Shown: piece after piece, positions 54,644-64,000 of the stretch
How positions within the stretch are numbered: position 1 is the stretch's first letter
How the letters are laid out: each line of letters starts with the position of its first letter
Assembly (NCBI RefSeq): GCF_048128805.1
Contig: NC_136004.1
Span: forward strand, 19,247,049 to 19,311,048
DNA: 64,000 nt
Direction: 5' to 3'
Origin: Centroberyx gerrardi
Lineage: Eukaryota > Chordata > Actinopteri > Beryciformes > Berycidae
The notes under the pieces: model-generated
Told to the model about the DNA's origin: nothing
Database searches by the model: none
The model's input: the letters and a program-made list of their open reading frames with translations, nothing else
Program-made: the position numbers and the translations under genes

Positions 54644-56457
54644 TAATAATCCACAGAGTGATGATCAGGAGGTGCAAGACAATACCTTGTACAATCTGTG
54701 AGCCATCGAGAGAACAAAAAAAATGAAATTTCAACTCTCCCAACCCTCTCCTCACCTTTTAACACCCCCTACATATCCAAACCAACCCAACATCCCGACC
54801 TATTTAAAGTCTTGTACTGCATCCAAGTAACCAGCAAGGCTAACACAGCACATTATTGGAAATAGTATGTGGGTTTGGATATTTGCAGGGGTTTTTAGTT
54901 CATGGTGCAGTGTCTGTAAATCCTGCATGTTCACTTACTACTGCTGAAAAACAGGAGAAGTGAACCCTTCGAAACTGTCAAAGCAGAATGCAGAGGATCA
55001 GAAAAGCTCTGTGACAGTCACAGGATAAAGAATGTAAAATTCTCCTCTTATCGCTCTTTATCTGTCTTTGAGTCTGGCAATTGGGTGCAAAATGTTTCAA
55101 AGTCTCTCTTACAGGGCCACTTATCTGTGAACTGTGTACCATCTCCTTTTGAAACCATACATTTGTGTCATCATGACAGTACAAGTCAGGCATCGTTTAA
55201 AGCCATTATCATTATGCATGTGCCTACATATATTAGAAAAGACCCGAGCCTATGCGAATTAAACATACAAAAATAACAAAATTAAGGTTATCAGTGAAAT
55301 AGAAAAGGATCTCAACTATACAAACTCTTGCAGTGATTGCACATTTATGGTAGCCAACCAAGTGCATTTTGCTCCATGCTGAAGCAAAATAGATTTTAAT
55401 TCCCATTTAAGAGCCAAATGAGGTTGGGGTGTGCTCAGGAAAAACAGGGTCTTGGTGGAGTTAGTAAATGATGCATAAGATAATACTGAAGCAGTAAGGT
55501 ATGTAAGCTGGTTGTTAGTGAATTTATGCCCATTCCCATGGGGTATCTTAATCATCACCCTACTAGATAAAGAAAACTGGGGCCTGGGGATGTCAGTAAG
55601 TTGCTTTTGGATTCGTCCCACTAGGAGATGAGCTGATTTGACATGCTGCAATTCAACGGGTGTCTGAGGAGTTTCCTAAAGAAATGGAGGAGCGAGCTGC
55701 GGAGCAACATTCTCTGCTTGAACTCAGGCAGCAGATACGGCAAAACAAACATCACAATCACTGTGCATGGCTAAAGACAACCGACAAGCCACTTGCATCT
55801 ATCTGCATGACCTTGACAGTTTACGTGCATTGTAACGCTTGAGCTAGTTTTGGTGTTGGTGTGTGTGTATGTGTGCTTGCGCATCTCTAATGTGGTTGCA
55901 TAATGAGTCTACAGGCAAATGATTCATACAGTGCAATTTTGCATAATCCTCAATTTACAGCATCAAATCTACTTTTAACAGAATATTATGCTTTACAAAA
56001 TTCCTTGAGTTATACAGGTTTGCAAAAAAGGGTTTGCTAAGTGGCAATGTTCGATCTTAAATGGGTCAGTGAATCATCAAACATTCATCTTTCTGAGTGA
56101 GATATTGAGCATCTATCTGTCTCTGTCTGTATTAAGGTAAGGAAAGTGCAAATAAATGAAAGCACAAACCCATTATGAAGTGCTGCATACACACATGCAT
56201 ACACACCACCTGACCTGTCTGTTAATGATGACATCTTTCATAGCATGCTGTGACTTGCTATAGCATGCTCAAAATAGCATGAATAGACTTGGGAATAGAG
56301 GCAGGCTAAAGAAAACTAATCCTGACGGACACATGACAGGGGTTTGCGCATCACATTGCTTCCACACAATCCCAAACCCTGCACCCTTTCTCTCCTCCAC
56401 TCTCCCACCCGTTTATCTTAGTGTACCTTCCCTTGCTCCCCAAATTCGTCCCGTTCG

Positions 56458-59020
56458 CTATACCCCGCTCTCCCCCGGTGCTGTGCCTCCTTCCCCTCCC
56501 ATTCCTCCTTTCCCCGTCTCGCCCATCCTGCTCCTGCAGGCTCCCCGTAGCGTCCCCCACTGGTAGCCTGTGAAGGTGGGGCTGATGGGGATGTACGTGA
56601 AGATGGGATGTCTGCGGATGAAGTCCATTCCGAATGGCAGGTCGTAAGACCTCATCCCTTCCAGCTCTGCTGCACTGGGTCCAGTCCCACGCTTCAGCTT
56701 CTTGATGCCTCGTTCTTCTGGAGAACCTGAGAAGGCAGGGAGGGGGAGGAGAGATTTATTACGGTGTGCAGACTCAGACAGGCTGTTCACAATTTAAACG
56801 TTCAAAGTCACAAGCAGGAAGATGTAACCGTGCCCGTTTCCCTGAATTATAATATTTCTTTATGGCAGGTGCGCCTCCTTGCATAACCTTCTGGTTGGGT
56901 GTTATGCCAAAAACTACAAACCGGCTATCCTAAGTGCACAGGAACAGCAGGACTTTTTGGAAGTCATAACATTGAGGCTTAACAGTGTTAGCTTAACAAT
57001 AGTGAAGAATGGATTTAAAGACTTACCGGGGATAGTGTTGTCCAATATGAAAGCAACAGATCCACCTACAAACATGGCGGTGGTCAGGAGCACGTTCAGC
57101 ACCTGGTCTACCTCAACTATGCCTGAGAGAGATTGAGAGGGAAGAGATTAGTAGTTGGCTGAAATATGTCTTCAGTTTGTAGGCATCTGGGTGTCTCTCC
57201 TCTCCTCTCCTCTCCTCTCCTCTCCTCTCCTCTCCACTCACCGGTGACCAGCGGGTTCTGTTTGAGGTAGCTTGGCAGCACCAGGCCGAAGAAGATGGAG
57301 AAGCCCAGAACAAAGAGGTTCCTGGAGGAGTTGAGGTCTACAAACTGCAGGTTGGACAGTCCCACCGCTGTGATCATACCAAACAAGGTACAGAACAGAG
57401 CTCCCAGGACGGGGTCAGGCAGAGAGGCGAACAGCGCGCTGAATTTACCCACAAGCCCCAGCAGCAGCATCATAGCTGCCCCGTACTGGATCACACGTCT
57501 GCTGCCCACCTGGAGGACCAATCAAAGACCAGCAGGGGGTTAGGAAACCAATTGGAGTGTGTCAGGAAGTGAGAGACAGAATGAAAGCTGCGAGCTCGAT
57601 TGGATAATCTTTGTGTGCAGCTGTGTGTTACCTTAGTGATTCCCAGCACACCAATATTGGGACTGGAGGAGGTGGAGCCATTGCCTGTCCCAAAAAGACC
57701 ATCTAGCACACAGGACATCCCCTCAACAAATATTCCCCTACAAAGACCGGAAGAAAGGGCAGGTGGAAATAATCTGATTATTTTCAAGACAATAAAATGG
57801 TCAACAGTTCCTAAAAAAATATTTCTGGGGTATAGAGAGAATGAGGGAGAATAAAAGCCAGATGAACTGCAGAATTACCTATTGATTGCATGGATGGGAG
57901 GTGGAGGGGCACAAGAGAGGCGGGCGCAGGCGTAGTAATCTCCGATAGACTCAATGATGCTGGCCACCACCGCGCTCATCATGCCTATCACCCCCGCAGC
58001 TGTTACTGTAGGAACGCCCCACTGAACTGCATGGGTAAAAGCACAGCGCCGGTCGGTACTGATGAGAAACAGCTTCATCTGAACACAAAACATCTTAAAA
58101 ATATCTTTTACTTCGTTACCACTGGTCGGGGCTTCACTGTGCCGATGTGCTAACCTGCAAGGTTCCTACACAGTCTTGACTTTAACTATTGTTTGGAAGA
58201 TTTTGGTGTTCAATATGATTTACACTGATAGATCTGGCCCCACCTAAATGCCATATCGCTCTATGGATGATTATTCTTCACAGGGACAAATATCAGAATT
58301 TGTGAGATGAATGTAAAACTACAGAAAATGTGTAGTCATATGTATGTCGGGACAATACAACAATATTTTTCCATATTTTCCCAACTTTTTGTGCAATTTC
58401 CAAATTCACCAAGACCAAAATCTTTTTTCCATACTTTCCAGACCTGTGTATGGACACTGAACCCAGCGGGAGCTCGGCTAAGACAGTTGTGTTTCACAAC
58501 AATTTCTGGCCAGACCTGGTCACAAGCTCCAAGATAAAGAATTTATATATTGCCTGTGAAAGATTTTGTGCAGTATTCAGTTTTAACAGTTAACAGAATT
58601 AAGTCTTGTTTTGCTGTTCTCTCCCTCTAGTGCTGAAACTAAATGCTAATTTGAGGTGCATGTGATGGCGCTTGTCATTTTTAAATCCTCACATTCTTTG
58701 GTTATCTGGCTAATCAATGCAGATATGAACCAAACCATGCCATACCACGGCTAGCTCCAGCCGGGCTGAACAAGACAAGGTGCAACACAGACCATCCTCA
58801 CTGACACCCCCTTCCACTCCAACAACACACTTACAGGGGTACGGGATCTTGAACCACGGTGCAGCAGCTAGGATGCCTTGGCGTGCGTCTGTGCGGGCAT
58901 AGAAACCGTACTTGTCCTTCTCTGGTGGGAAAACGTCAGTGACGGTGAAAATGAAACACAGCAGCCATGACACCAGGATGGCCATGATGATCTGGGTGCA
59001 AGAGAAAAAAAAACTTGGTT

Positions 59021-59067
<47 letters not shown>

Positions 59068-62000
59068 GTGCGCTGAGAAACCTGCCCCAAATTATACCTT
59101 TAATACATCTTAACGCACAGCATGAGGGAAAATAAGTGATGAAAAGAGCTGGTTTAGGAGTCGTCCACGCTGATACCAGTTTCTAAGGCTGACCGCTATA
59201 AACACAAGTTCTTACAGTAAAGAGTGACCCCAATAAATAGCAAAGCATCAGTGGGATGCCCTTTGGGGAGACAACGATAAATCAGGCTGATTTGTAACTT
59301 TAATGAGTGCATTAATGTGACAGCCTTTACGACCCACCATCTGTTATTTACTATATCACCAGCAGAGGGCAGGAAAAGACTGATTTATACACTGCACAGT
59401 AGCATGCAGAGGGAAAACCTCCTAACCTCCTGCAGAGACAGAGATGAGATGGGTTGAAGTATTTGCAACGTAGGTGGGAATCAAATTGTTAGTAGTGGGA
59501 GGGCTTGTAAAGAAATGGGAGGTTACGACTTCCTCAAGGGAGAGAATGGAATCTTTTCTGAGAAAAGGAAAGAGCGGTGGAGCTCAGCTAGATTTTGTGA
59601 GACAAAATAGGTGCCTATGTATGTACGGTGCAATAACTGGTCACTTTTATGAGGTTGTGTACTTACAGGAAACATTTTGAAGAGTTGTAGCCTATAAGAG
59701 GTCCAGCCTTTCTTGGCCTTGTAGATGGGCAGAGGTAACTGGACGTTTCTGGCATACTGGGAGAAGAGCAGCACCAAGAAGATAGTCCTACAGAGATAAA
59801 AACAGTAGTGTTCACATCTTGTCATTCTTAATATATTCTCCTGGGAGCTATGGGGAACTTTGGGCATAACTCATCCAGTATGAACACGCCTGCATATTTA
59901 TAGCTTTGCCTGATCCCCCAACATTACCGTGGGATTTCCTTTTCCTCCTCTATAGGTCTGACTAAGACCCCAGAGGCATCTCAGCCAATCAATTAGCTTA
60001 ACTGGTTAGGAAAGAGCAAATCAGAGGCAATTACCAGCAGATATCCCCAGTCCCTGTGGAGCATGGGGAGAAGCGAGCCCCTCCAGCTACTGTATAAACA
60101 GCCATGACACAGCAGGATCTGGTGTCACACCACCTGAACATCAGAGCTTTGAAGTGGATACGAAGGCTAGCTTTGGATACAATTTGAAATGTGCTGTGGT
60201 TTGGTTGACAAGGTTGTGTATGCGCTTTTGAGTAAGCTGGAGACTCACCCTCCTCTTCCCCCTGAATCACAGCCTAAAAAAATAAAAAAGTCCTTTCTTC
60301 CTGTCCTTAGCTCTTATTTCTTTTGCTAACACTTCTCTATCTTACCTGCTCATTCTAGGGTCCCAGGAATATTTTGTAACATCTATTCTTTGTAAATGTG
60401 GTGATCTAGGAATTTAAGCTTATTCTGCTGTTGCACTCACTGCAAGTTGCTTGGGATAAGAGCATCTTCTACAAGCTCAAATGTAAATGCACAGCTTTAT
60501 GCAACGACTTAAGGGTGTTTTTGTTTATGCCCTCATGTGTGGTTCTTTGCTTCTTTGCATGTGAAGTCTGTGCTTACAGCATAGCAATGCCCCAGTGTTT
60601 TCCAGCCCTCTCCCCGGCGGCCTGGAAGCCAGAGAGGCCGATGAGGGCCACGGTGGGGGTGATGGTCAGAGGTCCGATGTACTTCAGCAGCACCCCCGGC
60701 AGACCCAGCGCTCCGATACACACCTCGATCAGAGACGACACGATGATAGCCCCTTGGATCTGGGGACAGGGCAGAGTGATGGAGGAGAGAGAGATGAGTG
60801 GATCCACAGAACAAAGACTGAAACAACCAGACAGTAGCAGTTGACCCATGATGACACACTGCTGCAGTGCTGCTTCGAGAGCATGTGTGCGTAATTGATT
60901 CAGCTGCAACTGTCTACAAATGAAACCCATATTGTACAGGGAAATAAGAATGCAAAATGACATCTCTGAAAGCATGGATTATCTTAATGCATCTGTCAAC
61001 TAGTGACTTAAGTTGTTTTATTCTTATATGTTTCCTTATATACATATATGATCAGTCGATGCATCACAGCTCCCCTCACTAAACAATTGCTAAAATCCTT
61101 CCAGACAAGTTTGCAGCATTTGAACTGGAAATCCTGCACTCAGCAGGTTTACTTGCTGGTGTTGTCGGCCAATCAGGGTCAAGTATTGTGACCGTTCTGC
61201 CTGTGAGGACTTAGTCTTCCAATTCATTCAATAACTACTCTTGTAATCAAACTACATTTATTTGCAAAACATCATGAACAACGGTAGTCTTATCCTGAGC
61301 TACAGTATATCTGAAATCAAATCAAACTGAATAATATGGTGAGTTTTTTTTTACGTCATGGGTGGAGGAGATGGAGAGTTCTCAGTATAGATGTATCTCA
61401 TTTGATACATCTGAGTGATAATCTTGTTCCTCATTCTCTCTTCATTGGTCTTTGTGTTTTCTCCTCTCCGTCACATTTTACTGCCACCACCTTCCTGCTG
61501 CCCTCGGCTTATCGATGTTCTGTTCAACAATTCGATTCGGCCTGATTGAGTTAGTCTCGTACAAGCGTCAAAAAACAGTTACTCAACTGGCTTACACAAG
61601 CCTCAGAAAAGGTTAATGTGAATTAACAGCTCCGGTCACAATTTGCACACCCTGCAGCCATATACAAAGGAAGTCACATGTTCCTACTTAGATGCCCATT
61701 AAAAATAGAAAACCTTTACATGCACACACTGGATGACAGTTGGTCATTAAGCTCACTTTTACTTTGAATTCAGTTCCTTTCATTTCTCCATGTTAACTTT
61801 CTCCATATCTAAAAGCAGGTGGATTAATCCTAGCTTCAACACATCATGAACACCTTTTAGCCCAATGTCTTTTAGCCCATCAACTTCTCTACCCTGTTTT
61901 CATTTCATCTTGTTTTTCTTTCCTCTTATTTATTTTTTTGCCTTTCCTCCATGACTCCTGCCCCCGCTATCCACCTTTCAAGCCCCTGCGACTGTTTCAT

Positions 62001-62465
62001 TTGTCTTCCTCACCTCTCGTATCCTGGGGTGCCAGATGTGCTCTGTGTGGAGGAGCTCTGTGCTGTTAATTACAGGAACCGCTGGTCATGGAAGGTGACA
62101 GAGAGATGAGAGATCAGAAGAAAAGACAGAAGTTGATGAGCTCAAAACATGAATCATGACTCCATTCAGTCAATAATTACATTTGGAGCACACAGAGATA
62201 AACTAGCTAATCCCATTTGAGGACACCTAATTCTGTGCCATCTTCACGGGGCTTTGATGCTAACAACATTTAGGCTTGGGATCAAAGTTTTCATCACACG
62301 GTTACATCAGATAAGAGTGTGTGTGCCTGTATTGAGGAGAGTTAGAGTGCGAGACAGAGAGACAGAGGGAGATTACCTGTATCATTACACTTCCATTTGT
62401 CCAGCGACAGAATGGCCCTGGCTGGGGCGAGGAAGGCGAATGCGCTGGCCTGGAACAAAGGTAAC
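56458..62465 (-). CDS. slc23a2: SLC23A2 (SVCT2) sodium-dependent ascorbate transporter, N-terminal exons outside window
   Basis: Plasma-membrane Na+/vitamin C symporter. Exons 5' to 3' in the window: 62465-62377, 62081-62014, 60759-60578, 59787-59667, 58991-58835, 58026-57879, 57737-57632, 57509-57242, 57122-57027, 56726-56458. Phases join through to the stop, about 500 residues. The first visible exon reads [20 protein letters not shown]; human SVCT2 has about 168 residues before it, and no exon for them occurs between 62466 and 64000. Conserved pieces: the extracellular sequon NST in [57 protein letters not shown], and the nucleobase-ascorbate motif [24 protein letters not shown] near the C terminus favours SLC23A2 over SLC23A1. 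The tail after GYQW is Gly-rich and unlike mammals. The position after rassf2 matches human 20p13. Confidence 0.95.
57196..57235. repeat. (TCTCC)8 pentanucleotide repeat beside an slc23a2 splice donor
   Basis: Eight perfect TCTCC units. On the slc23a2 strand they read GGAGA and begin about six bases past the donor of exon 57242-57509. Confidence 0.95.
59023..59062. repeat. (AC)20 microsatellite in slc23a2 intron
   Basis: A 40-base uninterrupted AC run about 30 bases upstream, on the transcript, of the acceptor for exon 58835-58991. Confidence 0.97.
60308..60490 (+). repeat. Dispersed SINE-like repeat, copy 2
   Basis: Related to 7740-7917 through shared blocks and ending in GCTTGGGATAAGAGC...AAATGTAAATG, a typical fish SINE 3' tail. 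It lies in the slc23a2 intron just 3' of exon 60578-60759 on the transcript. Confidence 0.6.
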
Positions 62466-63295
62466 CTGGACACACGGAAACACATCAGAAATTACATTAG
62501 CAGCCTGAATAATCACATAAATGCACACCAACTGGCCTGTAAAAGTTAACTTCAGTAGCAAGGTGATTTTCTCTCTATAACCACTAGGTGACAGCACTTC
62601 AATGAAAAAAGGCATCAGTGTGTGAATCTAGAGCGCACTCTATTCCTGTGCAGCAGGCACCAAGCATTATCCCCATTCATTTGGATATCATTCACTGTTT
62701 GGAGCGTTAGATCCCCCCTGGCATTACTTTGCTAACCTGAAGTCTCTAAAAGACAAGGCAGGGCAGTAGAACCAGTTACTGCAAGCAAATAGAGATTCTC
62801 TCGGTTTCGTTCTTTCTCTCTTTGTTGCCAATGCATCCAACACCATTCACACACACTGATATACTGATGTACGCATCCCATCTTCTTTATGGTTCATTTA
62901 TTGATTGATTAAGACAATAGTTAACTATAGTTTACAGTGTGGTCTCCCATTCTTGTTATGCATGTGCTATAATGAGTGGTCACAACAGAAGTGCACACAT
63001 CATAAGACCTAATAGGATGGGAGGGAGTGAATCAAATGTCAAATCAGTGGAAATGCTAAGGACAGCCGCAAAGGATTTGTGAGCACTGAAAAAGGGAACA
63101 AGGACATTTGTGCTGTTAAGAAAGAGGAAGTGAAAAACACACATGCACCCCAAAAAACACCTGTATGTTTCCAATGGGTGTAAGAACCCACTGCTTTCTG
63201 AGATGGATAGAGGACGACATTTGCTGGTTTCGATGGTGTAGCAAAGATAGCTGGCCTACATACAAACAGAAAAAATACTCAATGGGGTGGTGGTA

Positions 63296-63475
63296 GCCTT
63301 GAAGTAGAAGAAAGGGGCGTGTGACTAGAAGATTGGCAGTTTGATTGCCTGTATGTGAATGAAAAACTCTTCCATTCCATGTGGGTAACTGTAGGATTAT
63401 GAGGGAGGACACTGCTGGAAAAGATGCCTGCTCAGTCAACTTTCCCTGCATAAATAAAGGTCAAACAAGATTTTA
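63296..63475 (+). repeat. SINE-like element
   Basis: GGGGCGTGTGACTAGAAGA followed by GGCAGTTTGATTGCC resembles degenerate A and B boxes. The element ends GCATAAATAAAGGTCAAAC, a common fish SINE tail. Confidence 0.55.
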
Positions 63476-63635
63476 TTAGAAAAGAAAGGCAGTGAAGAGC
63501 GTGGAGGAAAAACGGAGAAGAGTGAGCCATTTCCAGACAAAAGCACTTGGACACCAAATTACCTCCAGCCTCAATCTACTACCCACAGTCACATGTTGTC
63601 TGCAGGTGATGCCAGCTGTGCACACATTAACAAAT

Positions 63636-63636
<1 letters not shown>

Positions 63637-63677
<41 letters not shown>
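63637..63677. repeat. (CA)n microsatellite, 41 bp
   Basis: Uninterrupted CA dinucleotides. Confidence 0.97.
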
Positions 63678-63680
<3 letters not shown>

Positions 63681-64000
63681 CACTTGGGTGAACACACACG
63701 TACACGTCACCTTTCCTGGAACAGTGCGTGTGCTCTTTCTGATGTGACCTCACTTGGCACCGTGACTCATCAAACCATACAGCAAGCGTTTTTCCCCTCA
63801 CTCCATCACGCTTTACTGCTGTGACAGCCCTCTCCTCTAAGACCGCCAAACCATCACAAGCCCTTTTTCTCTCTCTCCCTTCTTCCTCGTTTCATTTCTC
63901 CCAAGTTATTCTTTGTTGTCCTCCTCCCTCTGCGGCTCCTTTTCATCTTTCTTTCCTTTTCACCCCCCCCCCCCATATCAAGCCTCCTTCCTCCTATATC

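Larger units (their letters stand above)
50761..56457 (-). other. Intergenic region and probable long slc23a2 3' UTR
   Basis: No coding exon is supported. The AT-rich part from about 51.9 kb to the slc23a2 stop probably contains its 3' UTR, since several AATAAA sites (TTTATT on plus, for example near 51914) occur and mammalian SLC23A2 has a long 3' UTR. It holds a T run near 51310-51327, an 18-bp tandem duplication at 52865-52900 and an (ATC)n run at 54616-54643. Confidence 0.4.
62466..64000 (-). other. slc23a2: slc23a2 intron running off the window
   Basis: No exon matching the N-terminal part of SLC23A2 was found. It holds the SINE-like element at 63296-63475, a (CA)n run at 63637-63677 and pyrimidine-rich DNA at the right end. 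Confidence 0.6.

Overview
This is a vertebrate nuclear window, almost certainly from a teleost fish. The evidence is intron-rich genes with clear vertebrate orthologues, a fish-type long prion gene with GGYPNQ repeats, a neighbouring Shadoo/PrP-like gene, many (AC)n microsatellites, tRNA-derived SINE fragments and a decayed Tc1-like element. Everything is read from sequence alone; exon ends were placed by hand from GT/AG signals, reading-frame phase and remembered mammalian orthologues.

Layout: (1) 1-14.8 kb, minus strand: nsd3 (WHSC1L1), an H3K36 methyltransferase. All coding exons except the last few codons are present. (2) About 16.2-25 kb, plus strand: letm2, head-to-head with nsd3, complete (513 aa model). 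(3) 25-29.4 kb: letm2 3' UTR and intergenic DNA. (4) 29.4-34.5 kb, plus strand: a fish prion protein gene, 485 aa, whole coding region in one exon. (5) 36.8-39 kb, minus strand: a small intronless-CDS Shadoo/PrP-like GPI-anchored protein, convergent with the prion gene. (6) 41.7-50.8 kb, minus strand: rassf2. (7) 56.4-62.5 kb, minus strand: slc23a2, 3' two thirds; its N-terminal exons lie beyond the right edge.

The order prion, rassf2, slc23a2 matches human 20p13 (PRNP-PRND-RASSF2-SLC23A2). The nsd3-letm2 head-to-head pair matches human 8p11. The window therefore joins two segments that are separate in human: FGFR1, which follows LETM2 in human, is not here, and the prion locus takes its place. 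The genes do not form one pathway. They cover chromatin methylation and transcription (nsd3), a mitochondrial inner-membrane protein (letm2), two GPI-anchored surface proteins (prion, Shadoo-like), a Ras/MST adaptor (rassf2) and a sodium-ascorbate transporter (slc23a2).

Notable points: two probable GC-AG introns (nsd3 intron 3, letm2 intron 4); several long perfect hairpins in nsd3 introns, one starting at a 5' splice site; a homogenised 18-bp repeat array in the prion coding region; an apparently truncated rassf2 SARAH domain beside a decayed copy of a rassf2 exon fragment; and a 422-bp MITE-like element. I found no prokaryotic-type system, CRISPR array, functional tRNA or rRNA.
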